Below, in pieces: positions 1-14,300 of a stretch of 64,000 bases of DNA (within the stretch, counting starts at the first letter, position 1; every line of letters begins with the position of its first letter). This DNA comes from Muricea muricata (taxonomy: Eukaryota; Cnidaria; Anthozoa; Malacalcyonacea; Plexauridae). A model generated the notes under the pieces. That model did not search any database and was not told where the DNA came from. It saw only the letters and a list, made by a program, of their open reading frames with translations. The DNA is taken from contig OY979725.1 of the NCBI GenBank assembly GCA_963855995.1, positions 12,814,383-12,878,382 on the forward strand, in the 5' to 3' direction. The position numbers and the translations under genes are program-made.

Positions 1-2640
1 TACTTAAGTGGAAACTTGTTCCTCGTCGGTTATTTGAAAATGCACAAAAACGAATAGAAATCCAGGAAATAAAAGCATATTGACAAAAAGATAACGCATC
101 TGATTGCTTGAGAAACTAAAGTTTACAAACTGATGGTTTCAGGCTCACTTAGAAAGGAACTAATGAATTCAATAGGTATAATCCTTGGCTAATCATGACA
201 ACGTTACAGAACTATTGAATACGATTAGTTCGCGAGCTAGAATTTTTGAGAAGTCTGGAGGATGACAACTCTGTGATTATCCCAAGAACATTACGAAATT
301 CACCGATCACATTCCAAGCTGTGAATGCGAGTATAACAGTGATGACAGCTTCAAAAGTAATGTGGAATTACACGTGGGCTGGTATGTTGAGTTGGTCTTT
401 TGGAATGTTTAAATTGCACCGAAATCTAATTTACGTCAAGCAGTCTTTATTTTGCTGATGTAATAAGCTACATCATCATAAGCTAATGCAATAAGCTACA
501 TCGAATGGACACTGTTAGAAAACCTTTTGAAATCAAATATGGTCCCAGTTCATTTCGTTTTATAGATGATTACTTGGTTTAGTTTTGTTTTTTCCCATGC
601 TGGAACAATTATTTCTGTCTAGTGTCTAAGATAAGGTCATAAACGGTGAATATTTGCAGCATTCTGAGTTTATTAGACGTTGTTTGATAAAGTGAGAACC
701 AAAGTGGGCCAAAGAAGGAGCCTTGCCAATACCGTGCAAAACTACCTTGACACCACAGATGTTCTTGTAATTTATTTAAAGGACAATTTAACTGAATGTG
801 AAAATTAAAACTATACACTTAATAATGGAAAGTAGAAAGAGTCGTGCACACTTAGCTGACAGACAAATCAATGCATAATCATAAATGAAGACCTCACACA
901 ATCTATATTAAGAAGTTTCTGGACAATAACCTCACTATTTGCACAACCAGCCTGAAGGGTTTAATATTATTTCACACAATCCTAAATGTTGGTTTAGCAA
1001 CTATTACTAGTGACCTTGTACATAAAAGTAGATCATTTTAAATGCGTGATAAGCCGAAGTGGAAAGCTGCAAGAAAAGCATTTTTATCCCAGATAAGTAA
1101 CTTAGATGTCAGTTACCAGGTTTTTTTTCCAAAAAGTTCGAACACCAACGAATATCAAAGTGTTGATAAATAACAGTACAGTTTTTAAAACCCATATATC
1201 ATTTACTAAGAGCTTAAATTTTTTAATATATGCTTTACATAAACCAGTTACGTATTCAACTTACTGTAATTTCGAATTAATTTTGTTTTAAATGACCGGT
1301 TACAAACCGTCAGACAAAATTAAAATAACGGTTCTTTCTTCTGATGATTATCTTGAATGTACGCTGCAGGTCGTTCAGATACACTATCTTAAAAGTCATG
1401 TTCATATCGATTGAGTAACACCTATCTGCCAGTCAGCATCGTGTGAGCCGGCAAACGTTTCGTGGGTGTTTCAAAACATTTTTATTTTTGACTTACGAAA
1501 CACCCCACGACTCTTTGATCTTAGAGTCCTCACAATGACAAAAGGTTTTCCTATTTTAAATTTTGGCAATATTGAAAGATTTCTTAAAATACTTAAAATC
1601 TCTTAATTGTTATGTGCATGCAAGTTGGCAGTGTTTTACCGAGTCTGGTTTTTATTGATTCAGACTTGAGTCGAGTTGAGTTGAATCCGCTAAACAAAAT
1701 GCAACGACTCGAATCCGCCGAATCTTGGTTGGAATCGAATCAATGGCTTGACTCGAACTTGGTGTATATATGACTCGTTACAACACTGTCCTCAATATCT
1801 TCCCTGTAACCAAAATTCTACGAGATTTTGAGTCGAAGTATACCATACTTAACATTTTTGCTTTCTTTATAACTTTATGCCACTAAAATTTAGCATACGA
1901 TGACTGAACTTGCCCACACATGAATTTTAAAACAGACACATTGTACAATATCAACACTTACTCTGCCGGTGGCTATATATAAACTTGAACATGTTCTCAC
2001 AAGATATAAAGCTATATCGTGAAATGATCTGCAGGCTTCTGGAATTCAGTCATTACCCTGTCTGAGCTCTTCATTCTTATATTCTCAGCTCGTCAGCTTA
2101 AAACGCACTGTCAGTTCACGCTAAGTGTAATCACTTAAATAAGTTGAAAGCGCACAAGCATCGTCATTACAGTAGCAGACCAGTTTCGATGGGCTATGTT
2201 TATACAACCTAAAGATAACTAGGAGGTTAGGACTGCAATTTAGCCAGCAATACATTGCTGGAAGTAATTGCATCACACGTAGTTTGCATGTCGGTAAGTT
2301 AACACTACTGTATCAATTATCAAATGTAATGAGACAGGGCGAAGACAATGGGTTATTAATAAACATCCTACAAAATTTCGTAACCTTGCTGTCAATGGAC
2401 AATGGCTATGAATGAGTGATGAGAGTCTCTTAGATCAGAATCGCTGGACGTTGCACGCTACGAAAATTGTGTCCCAAATCCGCGTTCTATTCAAACATGA
2501 TAGAGAAGAGTGGATGACCTTTAAGCACGTTCCATGTAACTATACCATACGCGCTTAAAGCACAACAATTATATCGAAATCTCCACCTACGCGCCCATGC
2601 AAGCTATACGGGGGTTTGTTAATTAAGCACATACATAACG
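1..2640. other. Gene-free stretch, left edge
   Basis: No convincing coding exon was seen on either strand; the open frames are short, AT-rich and lack recognisable domains. The stretch holds one small inverted-repeat element (1629-1788) and scattered TATA-like strings, for example near 1973. It could be intergenic or an intron of a gene lying to the left. Confidence 0.5.
1629..1788. repeat. Small terminal-inverted-repeat element, hAT-like ends
   Basis: The left end reads CAGTGTTTTACCGAGTC and the right end is its near reverse complement, GACTCGTTACAACACTG. The inside is rich in GACTCGA/TCGAGTC strings. Ends beginning CAGTGTT are common in hAT elements, but I found no matching 8-bp target duplication, so the family assignment is tentative. 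It has no coding capacity. Confidence 0.5.
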
Positions 2641-2663
2641 AGGGCATTAATAATTAATTGCCG

Positions 2664-2700
2664 GAGTATATAAAGTGTCAAGCCATGACCATCTTGACAT
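2664..2700 (+). promoter_or_regulatory. Possible TATA core promoter
   Basis: GAGTATATAAAGTG lies about 85 bp upstream of an ATG (2750) that opens a coding-like exon. The spacing allows a start site near 2695. This is weak evidence on its own because the region is AT-rich. Confidence 0.3.
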
Positions 2701-2749
2701 AGTCTTTTACTTGATCACTAGAGAACACATTGAAGATTCAAGCAGAGGA

Positions 2750-2994
2750 ATGGTTGATAGAGTTAAAAGAGAGAGTTATATTGTTTTAACATCGTCACAA
2801 AACGAAGCAGAGCAAATAAACGAGGCTTGTAGTAGAGAGACTAGTCCAGTGGCCATCCACACCAGCAGGAATTCGAGTCCACTGCAAGAAAACGGTCAGA
2901 GCAGCGACTCCGAGGTTCCGCCAGAGAACATGCATTTCCGACACGAAGCGAGTATGGTCCACGATGAACATGAAACAACGAGGAACCATTTAAG
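2750..2994 (+). CDS. Putative first exon of an unrecognised small protein
   Basis: An open frame of 81 complete codons begins at the ATG at 2750 (context AGGAATGG) and ends at a good donor (TTAAG|gtacgg) in phase 2. The encoded peptide is hydrophilic and rich in Ser, Glu, Asn and His, with no domain I recognise. It is more GC-rich and codon-like than its surroundings and has a TATA-like string upstream. The exon-like segment at 8865-9018 has the matching phase and could be its continuation, giving 132 residues if no exon intervenes. It could also be a chance open frame. Confidence 0.3.
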
Positions 2995-2999
2995 GTACG

Positions 3000-5900
3000 G
3001 AATATAAGCTCGAAGTAGAACACAAAGATTATGTAGTGTATAGTTAATGCGCGCTATTACAGTATTCATAATTTCATATTACATCTAGAAGAATCCAACG
3101 GCTAGAACATAAGGATTCAATTACGTTCGTGAGTCTTTACAAACTATTCCAAAATATACAGTATCATAGCTGACACAATGACTGTGCAACAGAAATCATC
3201 GAAGTTTGTAAAGGATGTGATTGTTTTGTAGAAAGTATGCACACTAACTGATGCGTGCTGTTTTTCGACTACTTGAGAAGCCAAAGTTTCTAGATAAGTG
3301 TATGTGTTAAATTTTGAATTCACAGCATTCCATTTACCATGCATGTACAATGTCTTCAATAGCCACTTCAATATTTGCTTAACCACAATCAACTCACCTT
3401 CCCTGCACTTCAATAAAAAATACTTCCTATAGAGGGCTTGGTGCTCTCTCATTATGCAACAAGAAATGTTTCCCTTTTCCTTTATTAATTAAACACTAAA
3501 GCAACATTTTCTTTGTAATTATGTGTATGTGTATATATTAACATTTTATATGTTATATCATAATTAGGATGACAAAGCAGCTTTAGGTAGCATGCAAATT
3601 CCTATAGAAAGGTTTTAATGCATGACCATTTGCCGTCGGCGCCGACATTCCAATGCGGTTAGTTCATTCGAAACATTGCAGATTTACTTGCGTACATGAC
3701 GATGCCCACATATTTGTTCTGCAAACATATTAGAACATGTTTGCTGAACGAATTAATAAAAAATTTCAAGTATTGCACCGGTAATGGTCGGCGATAAAAT
3801 CAGTTGACTGACTACAATATTTCATCTCGGTACAGTCATTACAGTCATTGATTTCTGTGCACTAGTAATCTGAATTTCACCTGAGTACAACCTCAATTCC
3901 ACAATTCGGCTGGGGTAGTAATTATCCGTGGTGCATTTGATTTCATGCATTTCGCCTTCAAATGTGGCCTTTATCTGACAGTCTGAGTGATTTCGGGTGA
4001 AAAAATGTAAGTTTCGCGAAGCTAGTGCATTGGATAAAATCATTTATTCACGCGGCAACGGTTCTTTCCTTTGGCGGATGTGAAGACATTTGGTATCTTG
4101 CCAAGTTTTCCTCACAAGGAAGCGGAAGTGAAGCAAAGAACTCGGAAGCGAAGATTCCTAAATTTTACTCTGTCGTAGCATTTGCGTCACAAGGGTACGG
4201 CCTGGGATTACAACATCGGATCCTGTTTGTTTGTGCGACATAAATGGCCAAAAAGAATGTACGATCTAATAGGACTTCAAACGCGCTGTGATACGCTTGA
4301 AGATATGCGGTTTCGAATATTCTCGCCGGCCGAATCAAAGTCAAAGCATTTCAGCTTGATTAAGTGGCTACAAATATGACAAAGCATATTCACACACGAC
4401 GATTAATGTAATCGTGCCTCGTAACGCATCGTCGCTGTTCAGTATATATTTTAGGATCTTACTTAATACAGACGGGCTATATATGATAATGAGATAGTAA
4501 GGTAGCATACCAAAGCATTTTAGTTCATACTTAAAGGTGAGATAATCTTAAAATGTGGTTCTTTTCTGGGCTGTTGTAATCCGCTGTTTAATAACACAGA
4601 ATGAATCCATACGTTGTAAAATTAGCACTGGGAGCATAGCTCTGGGTGGGTTGATAACTGTTGATAATTACTGCATGTCTATTATTTACCATCCATACCC
4701 GCCCTATATCTCATAGCATGGTCACATATTGCTTAATAAGGAAACCTAGTATAATAATACGCTATTAAAGAAGTGTTATGAAATAACATGATTATTACGT
4801 TATTAAAGATCCAGTGGTGAAACCAAATTCCAAATTTGGTATTTTATCTTATTACGTTACCTTTTGAACAGTCATACATCATGTGATTATGACCCTGCAG
4901 ACCTTGTGAAACCTCTGCATCAAAATACTGTGGCGCAATATTTTTAGAATATAAATAAACTTTTTGCGAAATACCAACTGCGTTAATATTTAATAATAAC
5001 AGCTTGGGTGGCTAGCTGGTATTGCATCAAATTCCATGTCACTGTGCGCATCTCGCAGGTAATAGACACTTATTTGCAATCTATATTGAAAATTTTGCGC
5101 AGCCCTGCGAGAAAATCAGTACTGACCCAAATCGACTTCGTGTCTCCATGTACAACCGGCAAAAAAAATAAAATAACATGCTGGAATGCCCTTGAAGACC
5201 ACATGGAATAAATACAATACATGTTGATAAAGTGTCAGCATTATATTGGCTGCGTGTTATGTGAGAGACCTTTGATTGGAATTTGCCTTAAAGTAATTAC
5301 ACTTAATTAAGTTGGAATTGAAGTATTTCACTGAATTCTATTGTCTTGTCGTTTGATCGATCAAAAATTTCATGAAGTCTTCCAGAAGGAGGATAGATGT
5401 CACTTGCAACTACTTATCCGGATTAGCTACAAGGTGCATAATGTAGATTACAGCTTATAGCTCTTGCTCAAGTTAGCTCAACGATTAATGTGTGGTAACG
5501 TATTTCTAGTCATGTGTATGGAACAATCATGCTTCGAAGCTTCTGATAAACTGCACTCCATAAGAACAGTACAGCACATCGGCAGTCTAGACATTGATTA
5601 ACATTCAGACATCTAATTTTAAAAGCTATTCAACTAATTTAGATTCGATGTTGACATTGACCTCATATCAGCATGCATTACAGTAATATCACATAAGGTC
5701 CCCTTGTTCATTGTTCAGCTCAGCCAGTCTGGCACTCGCCTGAGAGGCTGAGAGATCTTAAATTCACTGCGGCTCATTTGTGTATGGTTTAAGCATGTTG
5801 GCGCCTCGTGTTTAACATAGCGAGTTCTTCCTAACCGGCATGGCTTCTGCGGCGCACACCCTTTTTGAGTTATGTAAAGCGGATGTCTTGCGCAATAATC

Positions 5901-8860
5901 TATGAGTGCGGACATGCAGTATTGGGTGCACAAGTGCAACTATTGTTACTATAATTATACTGCAAAGCACATCAGGAGGCACTCTGCAGCTATCGCGACT
6001 GGCCATCAGCATACACGCCACGTTAGCCAGCTGGAGGCAATATTTTTGCAAGATATAAGCTTTCATTATTATACCGGTCAAATCCAGCAGATTTCGCAAT
6101 AAATCTAATCAGTACAAGGGTCAGTGTCTGGGTTTTATTCCTGCCCACTTTGTCAACATTCCTTGTGAAAGGAAACCACAGCGCAGCTGCGCCGAGAATA
6201 GAGGGATTCAGATTTGACTGCGGCTACCAGAACTAGTCCGACTGCAAGATTTTGCTGCTGAAAATTATCAATTTTTTTTTCAATTTTTATTCATTTCGCC
6301 GGTAATAGTTAATTACATTATTTTTTTTTCCGATTATAATTACAAGATAGGGCTAGGGGACACAACTAAAAACCCCTGAAGGCTTTTTATGTTAGTCCCC
6401 TAACTTACATTAATATAGATTATATTTAATAAAGTTTTTGTCAGTTCAAAACTCAAACAAAACAATCTCATCTTTCTATAACGTGATAACATCCAGTTTG
6501 TTTTTACCCATTAACATTTCTTAAACAAGCAGATGATCCACACTCGGATTGAAAGAGAGGAAGAATACGGGTTTGTACGAGAGAATTCAAGAAACAAAAA
6601 TCTCGCACTCCTTCTCGTAGTGAAATAAAAAACTTGGCCTAATATGAGCTTATAGCAAAAATCAGCTCAAAGACAAAGAACGATTTATATTGAAGGTGAA
6701 ACGCTGCTTTAAGATTTTTAAATAGAAGAACAAGTTCTAGTGATGTTAAGTTTACGCATGGGGGTCTTTAAATATACCAAGAGCAGCCTCTAACAGAGAT
6801 CTATATATTCAACTGGAACCTGGACTAGAGCGATAACTAGTCGCCATCTTGAAGCCAAATTTGGCGTTTAAGTACCAGTCCCTCTCTATTGTTTTGTCAG
6901 CGAGGCTGGAACGATCTTGCCTGAAGTATACCACGATTTATTACCCTATCACTTGGTTCCCATGCGATCATTTTAAATAAGGGGAAATAGGGGAAATACA
7001 TGAGAGAATATATGATAATACGCATTTAATATGAGGACATTTATGGTTGTTGAAGGTCAATTTTCGCCATCCTGTCTTCATCCAAACATGGGGCTTTTAA
7101 CCTGGAGGTATTGTTCCACTACTTATAGAGATCACTGGTCTGCATAAGACGTTTTACGAATATTTCCTGTACGGACTTGTCCTGTGATGGATGAACAATA
7201 ATTATAATCATACCCAACAATCCGTACTCCTTCGCTGCCAAATCACATCAAAAATTGCGCTGCATAATTTAGCATTAATCACATGTGAAATAAAGAAATA
7301 TGCATTTTCCTTCTTGGCATGATTAACTTTTCGCGCTTTTTATATTGCCTGTTTCATTTCAGGCATTTGTTTTGCACAGAGCGTTGCGTCGGAAACACTT
7401 CATCATGAACGCGAAAACAACAACAACAGTGACGCACGCAGCCCCGTCAACATCAACACGCACTGCTGAAGTGTTACGTCGTAGTGTAAGATAGACCAGC
7501 CCTGGGTATTTGCAACGGATTGATTCTCTTGCCTCGATTCAACTGAATCTATGTTTTCTATGCCTTACTTCATGAGAGTTCAAATCGCACATTTCGTGAC
7601 GAGTCCTCGATTGTTTTATAAATGCAAACATGAAGTAAATAATTAAGTTCGCGAATACAATAGCCAAGGATTACGTCGGCTCTATGTTTGTTTTCCTATG
7701 GTGAAATGAAGCGCCTTTAATGCTACTGCGTGGGTTTGGAATGTTTACAAACATAAACTGATGTCCATGGCAAATGCTGTGTTTTTCGGTACAATACAAT
7801 AACAAGTTAGAAATACATAGAGTTTGACATTTGCAGTACGACAATGGACAATGTAACGTTTCAATCAAAGGCATGGAAACAGTATGCAATGATAAGATAC
7901 TTTACTTAAAGGAAAAGTTCACTGTAATACAGCAAGAGTATAAATAGTAAGAAGTGACTGACCAGTCCACGCACATAGTGGTCCCGAGTGCAGTATAAGA
8001 ACAGGCTCGAAATATTGATAGCACATGCTAGTGTCCTACCCTAACCGCACATACTTCGAACAGTTTCGAAAGTTTGTATATTGAAAACAAAGAAACAAAT
8101 GTAGAAATATTCAGAAAGGATTTCCTTAGAAAAATGGGCAATTGAAATTTCGTGAGGAGTTTGTAGAGGCATATATCCGCGAGAAGTCATTGCATCATGA
8201 GGACAGAAAAAATGCCTGATTGCTTCGTTCATTTAAGAGTACAATAAGTTGAACATGTAGTGTGACGTGTATTTGTATGAGTATGAATATTACAAATGGC
8301 ATTGTGTAAACATTTACGAACAGTTTCGAAAACAAAGTAGCTTTTACGGCACATGAAAGGTCAATTTAGAATCCATTAAGAACATGTTCCTGATTGTTCC
8401 AAGCATCTTTTTCTTTGTCTGTGATGGGCTTTTAGTGTTGCTAATGATAATTCAATATTACACGACTAAAAACTCCATTGTTCACGGTTCCTAGCTCCCC
8501 GGCGCTGCATGTTTCAAGTGTTCGGGTACGAACTTATTCAGCTATCTTTTATTTAACATGGAAAACATGCCATGTTTGAATAAAAACAACATACAACAGC
8601 CAAGAATGTATGAAACCTTCAGAATATGTAGAAACCTTCAAGTAAATACACACATTCTTCAAGGATTTATAACAAATAAAAAATGTAAATCAAATTAAAA
8701 CCTTTATTTCGGGTTGTGGCATAACCTCGGGGCGTTTTCCACACCGTTTCGGGTATCAGTATATGGACTTAAAAACTCAAATTCGTTGAACTTTACCTCA
8801 CGATATTGCTCAATACATGGCTGATGTTTGATTTGACTTATTCCATGATATCAGCAACAC
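3000..8860. other. Gene-free stretch
   Basis: No supportable gene was seen. Open frames here are below 105 codons, without domains or splice context. If 2750-2994 and 8865-9018 are exons of one gene, this is its intron. Otherwise it is intergenic DNA upstream of the DMRT gene. Confidence 0.45.
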
Positions 8861-8864
8861 GCAG

Positions 8865-9018
8865 CAAAAAATATTATAACCGCTTTTGGCTTTGTGTACG
8901 CATGTTTTGTGAGCGAGACATTGTGCCGGATTTTGGGAAAACGCCAACGGAAGACCTGTGGCTTGAGTACGTTGCCAATAGCTTAGAGCTCAAATATTAT
9001 CACGAGGACATAGCTTGA
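8865..9018 (+). CDS. Putative terminal exon, unrecognised protein
   Basis: After an acceptor (CACGCAG|C) a frame of 51 codons including the stop ends at TGA. It is rich in Tyr, Trp, Phe, Cys and charged residues (pieces such as KKYYNRFW and PTEDLWLEYVANS) and has balanced codon use, unlike the neighbouring random frames. Phase matches the donor at 2994: AG plus C makes Ser. I do not recognise the family, and upstream exons could lie elsewhere. Confidence 0.3.
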
Positions 9019-10449
9019 CTGGTGGTTTTTAAGAGCGGGTAAAAAATCTCGAACTTCTGAACTTGTTCACAGATAGCCTTGTTTGTCTCTGAAAACATTT
9101 TGAAAGAATTTGAAACAGGAAAAGCGGTGTGTACTGAGAGGCATCATTGCCCACAAATACAGCAGCTGTTATGTAAGTACAATGCCAGTTTGTAAATTGA
9201 TAAAGCTTGTGTATTTCAAAGCGTAGAGTCGTTAATATATAACAGATATCATTCTCATAACGATTTTCTCGCAAGAAATGTCCAGGGCACATGCAAGGCC
9301 AAACATAGCTGGCTAATGTAAGTACAATGACGATGAATGCAGTTGGACTGGTAATGGCCGTACATTTGAAAGTAACATGACTACGTGTTTTTTATAATTC
9401 AGAAAGCCTTGTCTTTCTAAGACTAAGAGAGACTACTTGCACGATCTGTATTAAAGAAATTTAGGCAGGCAAGAAATAACTTTAGCATAGAGATCTGTCG
9501 TTCCTGTTAACTTGATACAGCTTGTACATTGCACAAGATGGACAATAATAACACAAAATGATACATTGGCCTATGTTGCCCGTAAATACTCACTGAAGTC
9601 AGAGAAACAATGCTAGACTGGAGTGAATAAACTTCATGTTATAACAATGTACCTATGCTTGTTTCTCGTTTCAACCATATTTCAACCATATTTAAATCTA
9701 TATAATTGCAGTATTTGTAAGGAATTCACTATAAGATCGATCTTTCAAGTTCACCAACTCTTGCATATCATAAGCATCTTCGTTATTATGACGACAAGGA
9801 CTGAATGATACTCGTCCGGTACACAGAACCGTTTAAAAAGGCAGTAGCAACAGGAAAATCGTATATAGCAACAGATAAATCCAACTGATAAAAGTACATA
9901 TATTCGTAATTATGTACATTAAACAATTTAAAGAACCGAAAGCAATTAAACGTCGTTTTCTTTCTGTGATAGCTCAGCAATCGTTTTTTGTATGGTATTG
10001 CTCATAGAAACCTAACAATACGTTAACCAAATTATAACCGCATTGCTTCCTCTTGACAATTTGGCCAGCAACCGAAGGAATGTAAATATCCCGCACACAT
10101 GAGCCAAACAAGCCTATTGTCATAAAAAGTACATTCTATCTCTTGAAATACAGTTTAATACGCTAGTAGAGCTTACGTCGTCTCTTAGCAAACTTTGGTG
10201 ACATCGAACAGCACCTGAAGAACGAAGAGACGAACTTTTTGACTCCAGTAAACTATTTATGTCAACTTCAGCGTTGTATACGGAAACAATATTAATTTCA
10301 AAAGGAAGTTCTTGTCATGTCTTCACTGAAATTTCTTTTGTGTTTTATAAAATAAACTATTTTGTGAAGAGTACGTTCGGTCCTGAAATGTCGGTGTATT
10401 ACGTTTTTTGGGCGTTTTAAGAGGACAGGACAATGTAGTCCAGGACAAC

Positions 10450-10596
10450 GTGTCTACAGCCCGATATTTGGTCAGGCAAATGCAAATTTTTCGGTGTTTA
10501 CACACCGTATAAGGAATCAATTTCTAAAGAAATGAATAATGACAACGATTTGAGTTTGCCCAGCATGACCAAATTGTCGGGCTGACTTCGCTACTG
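10450..10596. repeat. MITE copy, family shared with 26388-26536
   Basis: The inverted ends resemble CAGCCCGA..TTTGGTCA and TGACCAAATTGTCGGGCTG, followed by ACTTCGCTACTG. The same ends and the same interior (TTTCTAAAGAAATGAATAATGA, in either orientation) occur at 26388-26536, so this is a dispersed family. It has no coding capacity. Confidence 0.7.
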
Positions 10597-11377
10597 CGTG
10601 TCTATGTGAAGACGTACGAGACAGGCTTGTTTTGAATGAGCTAAAGGAATCAACATAAAGTTTCTTTTGTAATTTTAATTTTATTATTTTAATTGCATTG
10701 CACACTGCTTTATCCAATTTTCTTTTGTCAAAGAGGAATCATGATTATATTTAAAAATTCGAGCCATGCAGTCGAATTTATCCTGATTCTGATCAGACAA
10801 TATTTTTTAATTAGTTTATAATTATACCAAAGTAGAAAGTCACTTAGATCATTGATAGTTTTGAACGAGGGATTCTTTGCGATAAAGGCCAAGAAAGAGA
10901 CAATTCTGATCTAAAGAAAGCAGGAAACCCGGCTTCTAACATCGCAATACTTTCTTGTAAGTTTGAACAGTAAATATCAATATAATTTAACGAAAACACC
11001 ATTTAATTTTTTTACTTCAAAGCTTTCTATCTGTAAGCTCGAATCTTCATGAAGCTGAAATGTCATCTGAAGTCTGGCCAAAGGCCACACCCGTCCGCAC
11101 ACAAGAATGAACGATGAATACAATACAATAGAACAATAATAAAACAATCTTGTTACGTGGGCAACACAAGCATTGATTGTCACACATGTAATTTCAAACC
11201 AACATAGTCTCAAAACAAAACAAAACATTAGATGGCATTAATTCCTTTTTCACAGCATATAAATAGCACTACCAATATTCTAGAAGAGAGTGACAGGGAA
11301 TCACCGGCTGACAGACACATGTTGGATCCTACGTGAAATGTATGCGACGACATACGACCTCTTATTATTCAGGCAAT

Positions 11378-11394
11378 CTATAAAAGGAGTCTTC
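11378..11394 (+). promoter_or_regulatory. TATA-type core promoter candidate, copy 1
   Basis: CTATAAAAGGAGTCTTC is a strong TATA match. The same 17 bases recur at 16680. About 80 bp downstream there is a possible donor (GGAAAG|gttaga at about 11477), so a short first exon is conceivable. No downstream coding exon was recognised. Confidence 0.3.
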
Positions 11395-14300
11395 ACGTAC
11401 TTCAGCGTTTATACATACGTGCATCGACAACATTTACCAAATCCATCAGTCATCGACAGAAGCACAGGAAGGAAAGGTTAGAACTTCTGAAATGGTTCTT
11501 AAAATGTCTGACCAAAGGTAAGAAATGTGATTTGGATAACGGTAGAAAAACCTGAAGCATTAAAAGTTTTTGTCTGGCAGTCGAAGGTTACTAACGTCCC
11601 TTAGTTCACTAGCTTTTTCGTTGACGTACCACGGTCACGATCATCGACTGTAACCTTGAGTGAATTTGCTGTCGTCAACTCATGAAGATGAAACTTTTGA
11701 AGAAGTCTTTCTCAAGATCTCTTATGCCTACTTGTTGGAAAGCCTCCTCAAAACCAAACCAAGTCCAAAAGATTCTTCAAAAGTCGGGCTCTATGTCACG
11801 TACAAGTCGGGTTCGATGTCATGGACGAAATCCCTCAACAAAAATCCCTTCTTATTCGTAGCTCTTACTATTACAGCGCGTACCACGGCATCCTGCAATG
11901 CAGATATTTAGAATCTGAGTGTCCCTTACGCCTATCGTTAAGTCTCTAACCATTGTATGCGCGTGTTAATACACGTGAGACATGACTTCCCTGCGTGCCT
12001 TTCATCATGCTTATATAGTCGATTGATTCAGTAGAGCGAAATTGTTTCTTATTCAAATTTTTCACAATTAAGCGAATGATATTTCTTTATATCAGAGTAT
12101 CATTATAGGAATCTGAAATTTGAAGAAATACTAATACATATAATATCATAATGATGTAACTGTCACCAAAGAAATAAGAAAGTGAACCCAATTCTAGATG
12201 ACTCAAGAGTTTTGACGTCTTAGTAAGCATGATAAATGCAATATTATGTTTGTCAAAATAGCTGCACGTGCATAACTCAAAATGGCTTTCACGTCCAACA
12301 CATGTTATTTCCGAATGAAATATGAATCGGCAAGCATAAAGCGTAGTCAACAAAGAAAGAGGATGTGTATATTTTAGAGACATCTTGACTGCATTTACAA
12401 AAGAAGGAAGAAATTTTGACCAATGTACAATTATTTACTTAAATTCTTTTATGTAATTAATACGTTTTTATATACGTTAATCTTGTGTTGGTCTACAACC
12501 ATAGCTGAAACTTACGGGTCGATGTGAGTAACCGTGGCAAAATATTTCCCCATTTTACGAACGATATTGCTTTATATGGTTAGTATGAAGGTGTTAATAA
12601 ATCTATAGGAAGACTTGGATTGAACAGCTATGGACAACTATGCAAATAATTCTAATGACACTTTACTTTGGTTCACTTATACTTCCTTAAAACGTCCATA
12701 CAGGTGACAGTCAGTATACGCCAGTCAGACAAGGTCAATAAGAAAATATTTAAATAAATTTTTTTCTGTCGATGGATTTACTTATTGCTCGCGTCATTCA
12801 GTCAACGCAAAACAGAGCAAATACCAAGGGCAAGTGCGCAAACGCGGTGGTTGTATAGACTATTGATGTTCGAAAAACTACATGCAAGAGCTCATAAAAA
12901 GCATTTATGAAATTTAGGGCATGATCTTAGAATCTTAAATGTGATTTATATATAGATTTGTACGTTTCTTTCTTATGGGGTTGAATACATGAATCGTAAT
13001 TACAATAAAATGATGCGAAATGAATAAAGAAATATTTATGGAACGCCATGCAGAAATAACTACGCATTTAAGCACAAAGAAAACAAATCAATTTTGGCCT
13101 CGCGATATATAAAATACGGTCAGCGTTTCGTACAAGCAATAAGGGAACTATATAAGGAAACTTACTGTTCGCACTTTAATAAAGTCAGTAAAGCTAAATG
13201 TATATAGTGTATGACTCTATAGTTCAACAGAATTTAGGCTTCAGCGCAGCGGAACTTTAGTGGAAAATCACTCAGTTATGATCAGTTCCTTGTAAGGTCT
13301 CCCGGCCCGTCGTCAGAGTTAGTACATACATATGATAAAAGTTCCAAACCAAAGTAACAGATCGTGTCAGCCAGATTGAAAAAGAAACCAAATAGGGCGA
13401 GTTTGAAAGGTTCAGCAAACAGTGAAATCATTTAATGCACAACATTTGTATCAAGAAGAAACTGTGTACAAAAGTTGATAAGAAGTCTCAAGTTCTACTG
13501 AACTTTTTAGCAACATATTTAGCAAATTATTCACCCTCCCCCCTAGACGCCACAGGGGATATCATACGTGTCATGTTTCTGATTTGCTTACTCAGCACAC
13601 GGATCATCATACATGTGACTAAAATAAGCCTGCTTTACAATATACAAAGGACGATCTTAGCAATCCCAGAAAATATTCTACGGCGACAACACTTAAATAC
13701 ATATCAAGTACCAGTTGTCAACAAAGTAAGTGCAATATACTATGAGATACGTTTGATAAAGAAGATGTGATAAGTTAGTATAAAAAATTTAACATTTTAG
13801 TCAAAATTTTGAAGACAAAGTTCGCGAACTTTGCTCTTTATACAAATGTGCTATAAATACTAGACTTATTTCACATTAAGTTTTATGTATGTCTCAGTGT
13901 TTTAAATTTTAGCAGTTCATTAAAAATTCTTGGTTTAGTTCGATGTATCATAGTCTATTGTTTAAACTTGTCTTGAATATTTTAAGCCCGGTCTATATAT
14001 TCTGGACCGCAGTCTTATATTACCAGCGGGATCACACGTGAATGACAAAAATACACTTATCTGGAACTAACGTTGCTAGCGTAGCTATAGTACTGTTTAC
14101 GATACAAAAAAGGTACAGGTTCTTTCCCTACATGAAATTATAAAGTAAAAAAGTAAAGTAAAGCAAAGCAAAAGCACTTCGTTGGGAAGTTAGTATAGTG
14201 ATATATATGGTTGTACCTCGAGGTACAAAAGCGCTGTTTTCCCTGACTACATTAGCACACACTCCTCCACAATGTATTTTTGACAATGATGTTTGTAATG

